Part shown: positions 7,076 to 13,720 of the stretch, piece after piece | Layout of the letters: the number at the start of each line of letters is the position of its first letter | Position numbering within the stretch: the stretch's first letter is position 1 | NCBI GenBank assembly: GCA_900553605.1 | Contig: USDX01000021.1 | Location: 1 to 15,980 of the forward strand | Length of the DNA: 15,980 nucleotides | Source of the DNA: an uncultured Eggerthella sp. | Lineage (GTDB): Bacteria; Actinomycetota; Coriobacteriia; Coriobacteriales; Eggerthellaceae | Direction of reading: 5' to 3' | Notes under the pieces: model-generated | Told to the model about the DNA's origin: nothing | The model's input: only the letters and a program-made list of their open reading frames with translations | The model's database searches: none | Made by a program: the position numbers and the translations under genes

Positions 7076-8217
7076 TGGGGTACGTTGCAGTACGTGGCGG
7101 AGGCCTTGCCATCGAAGAAAGCCTCAAGCTCCTTGAGCGCGAGCGCGTTGAAGGTTCGAATGGCGTTTCTGTCGACGCGGTGGAAGATGCGTTTCCCGGT
7201 CTTGTGGAACAGGTGATGGGTGAGGCTTCCCTCTATGCGCCTCGTCTTGCCGCTGTGGCGCTGAAACAGGCGCAGGGCTCGCCCGAAGAGGCGGTGTTTT
7301 TGCTGCGCGCGTTTCGCTCGACGCTTGAGCGCCCGTATGTCTCACGTGAGATCAGAGGGCAGAATATGGCGGTTGAGCGTCGTATTTCGGCGGCGTTCAA
7401 GGATGTTCTTGGCGGTCAGCTGCTCGGGGCGACGCGTGATTATTCCCACCGTTTGATTCGTTTCGATTTGGAGCGCGAGACCGAGGAGGATGCGGCGAAG
7501 GCGCGCCGTGCGTACGACGATGAGCTGGATGCGGCATGGGCAGCGCTCAGCGAGGAGCAACGCGAGGAGCATCGTGCTGCTGCGGCGAAGCTGAAGCATA
7601 TGCCGAAGGTGCTGGACTATCTGCGCAAAGAAGGCTTGATCGACGAATGCGACGGAAATGACGAAGATCCTGTTGATGTGACCATGGAGCCGTTGGTATT
7701 CCCTGCGCCGCGTTCTGCGCGTTTGCAGACGCTGGCTCGTGGCATGACCCAGGGCGTGACCACCTTAGGATACGCCGCTATCAGAGGATTCGGCCCTTCG
7801 CATCCTACCGTGGGCGAATTGCGCTCTGGCTCAGTGGAGGTGTTAGTTGACCACCCTCTGGACGACGGTGCTGATGAAAATGATGCCTACTATTTGGGCA
7901 GTGTTCCCGTGACGGAAGTGGAAAGCGTATTCGCGGTAGATCGTTCCAGGGAAGGTAAGTCGCAGATGGGCTTCAAGGTGGGCTATGGCATGGTGATGGG
8001 CCACCAGGAGACGAAGGCGATTGCGATGAGCGTGCTTGATTTCTGCCTTGAGCAGGGCGACAAGCGCTATCCCACGCAGGACGAGGAATTCGTCCTGTAT
8101 CACGTGGATGGCGTGGAGGCTACCGGCTTCGTTTCCCATTTGAAGCTGCCGCACTATGTAACCTTCCAATCGAAGCTTTCCAGCGTGCGTTCCACGGTGA
8201 AGGGGGATGAGCAGTAA
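7075..8217 (+). CDS. phnI: C-P lyase core subunit PhnI
   Basis: A 380-residue protein, a little longer than E. coli PhnI (about 354). It begins with GYVAVRGGGLAIEES, shows LGYAAIRGFGPSHPTVGELR (231-250) and KVGYGMVMGHQETKAIAMS (301-319), and ends with HLKLPH. His355 and His360 have the same five-residue spacing as the PhnI histidines that bind zinc next to PhnJ in the E. coli core complex. PhnI is the nucleosidase component: it displaces adenine from ATP so that the phosphonate is joined to C1 of ribose, with PhnG, PhnH and PhnL. A charged linker (about 135-170) accounts for some of the extra length. GGGGAGGTGG (7061-7070) precedes the start; the stop overlaps phnJ by TAATG. Confidence 0.94.
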   Translation: MGYVAVRGGGLAIEESLKLLERERVEGSNGVSVDAVEDAFPGLVEQVMGEASLYAPRLAAVALKQAQGSPEEAVFLLRAFRSTLERPYVSREIRGQNMAVERRISAAFKDVLGGQLLGATRDYSHRLIRFDLERETEEDAAKARRAYDDELDAAWAALSEEQREEHRAAAAKLKHMPKVLDYLRKEGLIDECDGNDEDPVDVTMEPLVFPAPRSARLQTLARGMTQGVTTLGYAAIRGFGPSHPTVGELRSGSVEVLVDHPLDDGADENDAYYLGSVPVTEVESVFAVDRSREGKSQMGFKVGYGMVMGHQETKAIAMSVLDFCLEQGDKRYPTQDEEFVLYHVDGVEATGFVSHLKLPHYVTFQSKLSSVRSTVKGDEQ

Positions 8218-9062
8218 TGCGTCAGCTTTATAATTTCGCCTTCTTCGACGAGGCCTCGAAGCGCGAGATTCGCCGCGCCATTATCAAGGGCGTTTCCATT
8301 CCGGGCCATCAGATCCCCTTTGCTTCGCGCGAAATGCCTATTGGCCGCGGCTGGGGTACGGGCGGCTTGCAGGTTACGTTGGCTCTTATTGGCCAAGACG
8401 ATGTGCTGAAAGTGATCGATCAGGGCGCCGACGACAGCGTGAATGCCGTGAACATCAAGAAGCTCGTGGCTGAAACCACCGACGTCGAAGTGACTGAGAA
8501 AACGCAGCACGCAAGCCTTATCCAATCACGCCATCGTATTCCTGAACAGCCGCTTTTGGCAGATCAGATACTTGTTCTGCAAGTTCCGATGCCAGAGCCC
8601 CTGCGCAATTTCGAGCCAAGTGAGGCAAAAACGCGCGTACTTCATGCCGAGGCGGACTACACCGGGGCGTGGCTGGGGCTGTTCGATCAGATTGTGCGCT
8701 ACGGCCATACCGTCACTAACGCAGATCATCCATGTTTGGTGGAGGGCCGCTACGTGATGGCTCCTTCCCCTATTCCCCGATTCGATACGATGCGGCTCAA
8801 CATGGCCCAGAACTTGACGCTTTTGGGGGCAGGCCGCGAAAAGAAGATCTATGCCGTCCCGCCCTTTACCCATGTTCACCCGCTCGATTTCGAGGATTAC
8901 CCCTTTGCGGTGGAGGATTTTGAAGGCAAGAGCTGTTGCTTGTGCGGCGCCACCGATGTGTACCTGGATGAATTGGTGGATGAGGAAACGGGCGAAACCT
9001 ATTACCAGTGCAACGACACGGCGTACTGCCAGCAAAGGCGAGAGGAGGGGCGCAATGAATAA
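8217..9062 (+). CDS. phnJ: Carbon-phosphorus lyase PhnJ, radical SAM enzyme
   Basis: A 281-residue catalytic subunit that cleaves the C-P bond of ribose-1-alkylphosphonate 5-phosphate, giving an alkane and 5-phosphoribose 1,2-cyclic phosphate. The non-canonical C-terminal cluster motif is intact: Cys240-x2-Cys243-x21-Cys265-x5-Cys271, the same spacing as E. coli. Gly30 in IPGHQIPF corresponds to the glycine proposed to carry the glycyl radical in E. coli (Gly32). Other family segments are REMPIGRGWGTGG (38-50), IDQGADDSVNAV (67-78) and FGAGREKRIYAVPPFT-like sequence at 203-218. An extra Cys241 sits inside the CxxC. All key residues are present, so it should be active. The stop overlaps the phnK start by 8 bp. 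Confidence 0.97.
   Translation: MRQLYNFAFFDEASKREIRRAIIKGVSIPGHQIPFASREMPIGRGWGTGGLQVTLALIGQDDVLKVIDQGADDSVNAVNIKKLVAETTDVEVTEKTQHASLIQSRHRIPEQPLLADQILVLQVPMPEPLRNFEPSEAKTRVLHAEADYTGAWLGLFDQIVRYGHTVTNADHPCLVEGRYVMAPSPIPRFDTMRLNMAQNLTLLGAGREKKIYAVPPFTHVHPLDFEDYPFAVEDFEGKSCCLCGATDVYLDELVDEETGETYYQCNDTAYCQQRREEGRNE
9043..9048 (+). promoter_or_regulatory. Ribosome binding site that sets the phnK start
   Basis: AGGAGG within the end of phnJ lies 6 nt ahead of the ATG at 9055. It marks this as the phnK start; the frame is open upstream to 8851, but those codons lie inside phnJ and give a non-homologous translation. Confidence 0.85.
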
Positions 9063-9906
9063 GGTGCCCGTTATGGATGAAGAGCCCTGTTTGCAGGTGC
9101 GCTATGTGTCGAAGCTCTTTGGCGAAGGCTGCGACTATTGCTTGGGCGGTGGCGAGCTGGAGCGCAACATATGCCCAAAGTGCAAGACGGTGCATGCGGT
9201 TCGTGATGTGAGCTTAGATTTGTATCCCGGCGAAATCGTGGGAATCGTGGGTGAGTCGGGCAGCGGCAAATCCACCTTTATGCAGTGCCTGTACTTTGAT
9301 CAGATTGCCACTGCAGGTACGGTGCGCGCTGTTGCCTACGATGGCGGTGGGACGAATTTGCTGGAGCTTTCCTCGCAGCAGAAGCGCAAGGTGCGCAACA
9401 CGGTGTTGGGCATGGTGTACCAGAACCCGTACTTGGGCTTGCGCATGAATTTTTCTTCCCTTTCGAATATTGCCGAGCAGATGATTGCCGCCGGCAATCG
9501 CAACGTGGAATCGATGCGTGCTCGCGGCAATGAGCTTTTAGGGAAGGTGAACATCCCTCTTTCGCGCGCAGGGGATGCACCCGCCACGTTTTCTGGCGGT
9601 ATGCAGCAGCGCGTTCAGATTGCCAAGGCGCTTTCGAACAACCCTCCCGTGCTGCTTTTGGATGAAGTTACCACGGGCCTCGACCTTTCCGTACAAGCCA
9701 GCGTTCTTGACCTGATTCTGCAGATCAAGCGCGATTTCGGCGTAAGCATGCTGGTGGTAAGCCACGATCTGGGCGTTATCCGCATGTTGGCCGATCGTAC
9801 GTTCGTGATGCTGAACGGACAGGTGGTGGAGCACGGTCTTACCGACCAGGTTCTGGAAGATCCTCAGCATTCCTACACTCAGCAGCTGGTGTATTCGCTG
9901 CTGTAA
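9055..9906 (+). CDS. phnK: C-P lyase-associated ATPase PhnK with four-cysteine insert
   Basis: A 283-residue ABC-type ATPase that binds the C-P lyase core complex rather than a transporter. Walker A is GESGSGKS (66-73), Q-loop YQNP (122-125), signature FSGGMQQR (179-186), Walker B VLLLDE (199-204) followed by Val in place of the usual Pro, D-loop GLDLS and switch His237. The C-terminal VVEHGLTDQVLEDPQHSYTQ block matches PhnK of E. coli closely. Between the first strand and Walker A there is an insert with Cys26-x2-Cys29-x10-Cys40-x2-Cys43, absent from E. coli PhnK, which looks like a zinc ribbon or other metal site. ABC dimerisation and ATP use drive opening of the complex in the E. coli system. 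Confidence 0.95.
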   Translation: MNKVPVMDEEPCLQVRYVSKLFGEGCDYCLGGGELERNICPKCKTVHAVRDVSLDLYPGEIVGIVGESGSGKSTFMQCLYFDQIATAGTVRAVAYDGGGTNLLELSSQQKRKVRNTVLGMVYQNPYLGLRMNFSSLSNIAEQMIAAGNRNVESMRARGNELLGKVNIPLSRAGDAPATFSGGMQQRVQIAKALSNNPPVLLLDEVTTGLDLSVQASVLDLILQIKRDFGVSMLVVSHDLGVIRMLADRTFVMLNGQVVEHGLTDQVLEDPQHSYTQQLVYSLL

Positions 9907-9922
9907 ATGGGCCCTTTGCCCA

Positions 9923-9944
9923 GCGGCGTTTTTCCAGGCGCCGC
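9923..9944 (+). other. Hairpin in the phnK-phnM gap
   Basis: The gap 9907-9980 is the largest inside the operon. It contains a 6-bp GC stem (9923-9928 GCGGCG with 9939-9944 CGCCGC) around a 10-nt loop with a T run on the 5' side of the loop. No T run follows the stem, so a full terminator is unlikely; it may be an mRNA processing or stability element separating the core genes from phnM-phnL-phnPP. Confidence 0.4.
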
Positions 9945-9980
9945 ATAGATTGATAACCCAATGCAAGGAGAAATGCATTT

Positions 9981-11273
9981 ATGGAAGCAAATTCGCTTGT
10001 GATTCGCGGAGGCAACGTGGTTACCGAAGATGCGATTCTGCCCAACCACGATATCGTTGTCGAAAACGGAACCATTGCGCGCATTGCGCCGACACTTGCC
10101 AACGCTCGCACGATTGATGCGCAGCTTGACGAGAATACATCGGGTATGGTGGTTGATAGGGAAACTGGTTTCCCTGTGGTTGATGCGCGAGGCGCCTATG
10201 TGGTGCCGGGCATGATCGACGTTCACTCCGACTATATCGAGTCGGTGGCATCTCCGCGGCCGAGCGTGGTTATGGATCTGCCCACTTCGCTGTACAAGGT
10301 TGACCGTGAGCTGGTTTCACATGGCGTAACTACGATCTATCATTCGCTTTCGGTGTACGGGGCTAAGATTTTCGACCACAAGCCCATTCGTAATTTCGAA
10401 AATGTGAGCAAGCTTGCCGAAAGCATTTCCGACATGCGCGAAAGCGAAGAGCACGACCACCTTATTCGCCACCGCTTCCATTTGCGCTTGGAGCTTGATT
10501 CCGTTGACCGTGTGGACGAAGTGTATAACTACCTGCAGGATGGCAAGGTGGATTTGATCTCGTTCATGGACCATACGCCTGGTCAGGGCCAATATCGTGA
10601 CTTGCTGGTATTCAGCGACACCATCAAGGGGTACCGCGATGGTATTTCCGACGAAGAGGTTGCTGCCATCGTTGCGGAGCAGCAGGCTGCCGACAAGATT
10701 GGCCCCGAGCAGCTGAGCGAGCTTGCCGAACTTGCTCATGAGCAGGGAATTTCGCTTGCTTCTCATGACGACGATTCGAAGGAAAAGCTCGATTACATGG
10801 GTACGCTGGGCGCATCGATTTCAGAGTTTCCTGTTGATATGGAAACGGCGCGCGACGCATGCAGCCGAGGCATGTTTACCCTGGCGGGCGCCCCGAACGT
10901 GATGATGGGGCACAGCCATGCGGGCAACCTTTCGGCGCGTGAAGGTGTTGCCCAGGGCGTGATCACTATGCTGTGCAGCGATTACTACCCGGCGGCCCTT
11001 ATCGATGCGGTATTTATCCTACATCGCGAATGCGCAATGCCCCTTCCCGAAGCGTTTGCGTTGGTGACGGCTAATCCCGCCAAGGCGGTGGGTATTTATT
11101 CCGAAGTTGGCACGCTTACGGTTGGCAAGCGAGCGGACATTTTGTTGGTGCGCGAAATCGGATGCACGCCCGACGCGCAAACTACCACGCCGGTTATTAC
11201 GCGTGCTTTCGTGGGCGGCAATTCGGTGTACCGTTCTCATTACCCCGATCAGCCTCATGGTTACGATCGCTAG
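9981..11273 (+). CDS. phnM: Alpha-D-ribose 1-methylphosphonate 5-triphosphate diphosphatase PhnM
   Basis: A 430-residue amidohydrolase-superfamily enzyme that removes pyrophosphate from the triphosphate intermediate made by PhnGHIL, producing the PhnJ substrate. Metal-binding features visible are HxD (His82-Ser-Asp84 after PGMIDV), FHLRLEL (166-172), SHDDD with His262, GAPNVMMGHSHAGNLSA (303-319) and SDYYP with Asp334. It is longer than the E. coli protein (about 378); part of the surplus is in the N-terminal beta domain (about residues 46-68) and part at the C-terminus. AAGGAG (9965-9970) lies 10 nt ahead of the ATG at 9981; an ATG at 9973 is out of frame. It ends 8 bp before phnL. Confidence 0.95.
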   Translation: MEANSLVIRGGNVVTEDAILPNHDIVVENGTIARIAPTLANARTIDAQLDENTSGMVVDRETGFPVVDARGAYVVPGMIDVHSDYIESVASPRPSVVMDLPTSLYKVDRELVSHGVTTIYHSLSVYGAKIFDHKPIRNFENVSKLAESISDMRESEEHDHLIRHRFHLRLELDSVDRVDEVYNYLQDGKVDLISFMDHTPGQGQYRDLLVFSDTIKGYRDGISDEEVAAIVAEQQAADKIGPEQLSELAELAHEQGISLASHDDDSKEKLDYMGTLGASISEFPVDMETARDACSRGMFTLAGAPNVMMGHSHAGNLSAREGVAQGVITMLCSDYYPAALIDAVFILHRECAMPLPEAFALVTANPAKAVGIYSEVGTLTVGKRADILLVREIGCTPDAQTTTPVITRAFVGGNSVYRSHYPDQPHGYDR

Positions 11274-11281
11274 GGGCTGCC

Positions 11282-11986
11282 ATGAAGGAACTTCTGAAAA
11301 TCGACGATCTTTCCAAGTCGTTTGTGATGCATCGTGCACAGCGCCGCATTCTGGGTTGCCAGCACATCAACCTTTCGCTTATGCCGGGCGAGTTTGTGGG
11401 CATTACAGGGCGCAGCGGGTCGGGTAAATCGACCATCCTGCGTTGCATCTACCGCACCAATTTGCCGGAGTCGGGCGCCATTTGGTACGACTCGGAATCG
11501 TTCGGGGCGCTCGATTTGTGTCAGGCGAGTGAGCGCCAGATGATCTACCTGCGCAAATACGAAATGGGCTACGTTTCGCAATTCTTGAATGCCTTGCCGC
11601 GTCAAACCGCTTACGACATCGTTCTGAAGAGCGCCTTGGAAACCTTTGGCGCCGATGAAGAGGAAAGGGCAACGTGGGAGACCGAGCGTATGCTGCGCCA
11701 TTTCGACATCGATGAGTCGTTGTGGCTGTTGTATCCGCGTACGTTTTCTGGCGGCGAAAAGCTTCGCTTGAATATTGCTGCCGCCATGATCAAGCAGCCT
11801 CGTTTGCTGCTACTCGACGAGCCAACTGCCTCGTTGGACGCGGCGTCGAAGGTGAAGGTGCGTGAGCTGATTGAGCAACTGAAGGCGCAGGGAACCACGA
11901 TGTTGGGAATATTCCACGACCTCGAGTTCATGGAGGGCCTGTGCGACCATGAGTTCAATATGCAAAAGGGAGAGATAGTGCAATGA
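11282..11986 (+). CDS. phnL: C-P lyase-associated ATPase PhnL
   Basis: A 234-residue ABC-type ATPase, close to the E. coli length (about 226). Walker A is GRSGSGKS (43-50), signature FSGGEKLRLNIA (155-166), Walker B LLLLDEP (175-181), D-loop SLDAA and switch His212. The EKLRLNIA variant of the signature helix is characteristic of PhnL rather than of importer ATPases. It acts with PhnG, PhnH and PhnI in the first pathway step and can stack on PhnK in the E. coli complex. I chose the ATG at 11282, 8 bp after phnM, since the upstream frame to 11162 is inside phnM. It overlaps phnPP by ATGA. Confidence 0.94.
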   Translation: MKELLKIDDLSKSFVMHRAQRRILGCQHINLSLMPGEFVGITGRSGSGKSTILRCIYRTNLPESGAIWYDSESFGALDLCQASERQMIYLRKYEMGYVSQFLNALPRQTAYDIVLKSALETFGADEEERATWETERMLRHFDIDESLWLLYPRTFSGGEKLRLNIAAAMIKQPRLLLLDEPTASLDAASKVKVRELIEQLKAQGTTMLGIFHDLEFMEGLCDHEFNMQKGEIVQ

Positions 11987-12876
11987 GCGAATGGCAGGGC
12001 ACCAAAGAGCGTACCGCGCAGGCGTTTCGGCAGGAGCCGCTGTGGGATTTGCTGGGGGTACAGCCCGGCAGGGAGTTCCGCGCCGACTTGCATGCGCATA
12101 CGACGCTTTCCGATGGGTCGGATTCGTTTTTGGAGCTGATGGGGAAGGCTCGCGTGCGAGGGGTTACCCATCTGGCGGTAACGAACCACGACACCACCGT
12201 TGGGCTTGACGCTGTCCGGCAGCAGGCGGCAGAGCATGGGTTTTCAGTCGTGTGCGGCGTGGAGATCAGTGCCTGGGATTCGACTGCAAAGCGACGCGTG
12301 CATCTTTTGGGATTGGGCATGCCCGCCGATGCCCCGGCAGTGCGCGATTTGTGCTCGGGCACCTTGGAGCGCCGCACCGCCAATACGGCGTGGCAGATGC
12401 GGCAGCTGCTTGACGCAGGCTACGATGTGGACGTTGAGTATGCGGCGCAGCTGGCTGGACAGTCGACAGGGTTCTACAAGCAGCATCTGATGGCTGCGTT
12501 GACCGATGCCGCTTTCAGCAGCGCAGAGTACCAATTCCTGTACAAGACGCTGTTCAAGGGCGGCGGTATTGCGCAGCGCGATATCGAGTACGTTGACATG
12601 TGTGATGCCGTGGCTGCCATTGCGGCTGACGGTGGATTGCCCGTTTTGGCACATCCCGGCCAGTTCGACAATTACGAGGCGCTGCCTGCGCTCGTTGATG
12701 CGGGGCTTGTTGGCATCGAGAAGTATCATCCCGATCATGACTATCGCGATACGCAACTCTGTGAAGAGTTGGCCGCACGCTACAGCCTGTTTTGCACAGG
12801 CGGCTCCGACTATCACGGACGCTTTGGCAAGGTGCCGTATCCTGGCTACCGTTTCATAGTGGGCCAGGCGTTCTAG
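11983..12876 (+). CDS. phnPP: PHP-domain cyclic phosphate dihydrolase PhnPP
   Basis: A 297-residue PHP-family metallohydrolase. Metal-site residues of the fold are visible: His37 and His39 in DLHAHT, Asp44, His69 and Asp70 in TNHDT, Glu94 in GVEIS, His107, His224 in LAHPG, His249, and Asp276 with His278 in GGSDYHG. Its position as last gene, overlapping phnL by ATGA, and the family described in Eggerthella lenta and Clostridium difficile point to PhnPP: it hydrolyses 5-phosphoribose 1,2-cyclic phosphate through ribose 2,5-bisphosphate to ribose 5-phosphate and phosphate. That would replace the PhnP and PhnN steps of E. coli, both missing here. A less specific PHP phosphoesterase (AMP/pAp phosphatase-like) is the alternative, less likely given the operon. 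The palindromic element B begins right after the stop. Confidence 0.88.
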   Translation: MSEWQGTKERTAQAFRQEPLWDLLGVQPGREFRADLHAHTTLSDGSDSFLELMGKARVRGVTHLAVTNHDTTVGLDAVRQQAAEHGFSVVCGVEISAWDSTAKRRVHLLGLGMPADAPAVRDLCSGTLERRTANTAWQMRQLLDAGYDVDVEYAAQLAGQSTGFYKQHLMAALTDAAFSSAEYQFLYKTLFKGGGIAQRDIEYVDMCDAVAAIAADGGLPVLAHPGQFDNYEALPALVDAGLVGIEKYHPDHDYRDTQLCEELAARYSLFCTGGSDYHGRFGKVPYPGYRFIVGQAF

Positions 12877-13007
12877 GTGGGAAATAGGGACAGGTACCAG
12901 ATTCCCGCTTACGCCATAGCACACAAAAGCGGGGCCCGCTTGCGAACTACATCGCAAGCGGGCCCCGCTCGTTGGGTGGGAATCTGGTACCTGTCCCTAT
13001 TTCCCAC
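12877..13007. repeat. Palindromic repeat element, copy B (inverted relative to copy A)
   Basis: A 131-bp element with perfect 30-bp terminal inverted repeats (12877-12906 and 12978-13007; first bases GTGGGAAATAGGGACAGG). The centre is an 18-bp perfect stem (12928-12945 with 12952-12969). Read on the - strand it lines up with copy A from end to end. It fits exactly between the stop codon of phnPP (12874-12876) and the stop codon of the convergent gene (13008-13010), with no spare base on either side. It has no coding capacity. No target-site duplication is evident (flanks GTTCTAG and TTACAGG). Confidence 0.88.
12925..12969 (-). terminator. Intrinsic terminator for the convergent CmpB-family gene
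   Basis: The 18-bp GC-rich stem of element B (loop ACTACA on the + strand, 12946-12951) is flanked by AAAA at 12925-12928. Read leftward this gives a stem followed by TTTT, so it should terminate transcription of the gene at 13008-13709. With no T run on the other side it is probably weaker, though still likely useful, for phnPP transcripts from the left. Confidence 0.75.
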
Positions 13008-13709
13008 TTACAGGCCGAGGCCGCCCATGTTGTGGAAGCGCTTCTGCAACATGTCGGTGGGGTAGGCGGTATCGCAGAATTGTTCGATGGGATTCTGCGG
13101 TGGAATGCCATCGGTGCGGGCATCGGCGCGCAGCAGAACGATGATGGTCATGACAATGTCGAGCGCCATGAAGATGGAAAGCGCTGCCGTTGCCATGCGG
13201 TACGGGGCGCCGGTGGTGTTCACTCGGTTGAAGATGCGCTGACACAATTGCAGGCCAACCTTTACCCACAGCACGCCAATGGTGCCCCAGATCAGGCAAT
13301 GGAACACATCGGTGCGCCCATCGAAGTTGAGGGGGATGTTCAGGTAGCTCCACGCAACCACGCCCCAGAATGTTTCCATGGCCCAGCTGGCGAAGTACTC
13401 AAGGCTGCCGCCCACCACGGCGCTCACTGCTAAAAGCAGCGGGACTCCTTTGTCCTGCAAGGGTTCGAGCAGCATGGTTAGCAGAACTGCCGCCAACCCG
13501 TAGATGGGCGAAAATGGACCCCAGATGAAGCCGGCGCGGCTTTCCAATTCGCCGAACGCCACCAGGTGCTGTAGCGTTTCGCCCACAAGTCCTACGACGG
13601 ACATGCCCATGAAAATCCAAACCAGTTGGCCTGGATGTTCGGCAAGATGCGTTTGCTCGTGGGTTGCCGAAGCGGCATGACGGTTTAGTTCGCGAGCAAG
13701 TTCCACCAC
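13008..13709 (-). CDS. CmpB-family membrane protein (putative ABC-transporter type IV)
   Basis: A 233-residue integral membrane protein. About five hydrophobic segments lie near residues 28-46, 65-84, 90-108, 137-153 and 172-194. The blocks GFIWGPFSPIYGLAAVLL (60-77) and GGSLEYFASWAMETFWGVVAWSY (100-122, charged/aromatic core LEYFASW) plus FDGR (129-132) are characteristic of the Pfam family I know as ABC_trans_CmpB (formerly a DUF). Despite the family name, a transport function is not well established. The start is GTG at 13709, or the next codon GTG at 13706. It converges with phnPP, and is not part of the phosphonate operon. Its stop codon abuts repeat element B. Confidence 0.8.
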   Translation of the reverse strand: MVELARELNRHAASATHEQTHLAEHPGQLVWIFMGMSVVGLVGETLQHLVAFGELESRAGFIWGPFSPIYGLAAVLLTMLLEPLQDKGVPLLLAVSAVVGGSLEYFASWAMETFWGVVAWSYLNIPLNFDGRTDVFHCLIWGTIGVLWVKVGLQLCQRIFNRVNTTGAPYRMATAALSIFMALDIVMTIIVLLRADARTDGIPPQNPIEQFCDTAYPTDMLQKRFHNMGGLGL

Positions 13710-13714
13710 GGCAA

Positions 13715-13720
13715 TCCTTT
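13715..13720 (-). promoter_or_regulatory. Ribosome binding site supporting a GTG start
   Basis: On the - strand AAAGGA lies 5 nt ahead of the GTG at 13709 (8 nt ahead of a second GTG at 13706). A nearby ATG at 13723-13721 is out of frame. The site therefore supports a GTG start for the CmpB-family gene. Confidence 0.7.

Noticed and set aside
8851..9054. Upstream extension of phnK inside phnJ
   Set aside because: The frame is open but overlaps conserved phnJ codons, including its cluster cysteines; AGGAGG at 9043-9048 and homology place the start at 9055.
11162..11281. Upstream extension of phnL inside phnM
   Set aside because: The added residues are an out-of-frame reading of phnM and unlike PhnL; the ATG at 11282 follows the phnM stop by 8 bp.
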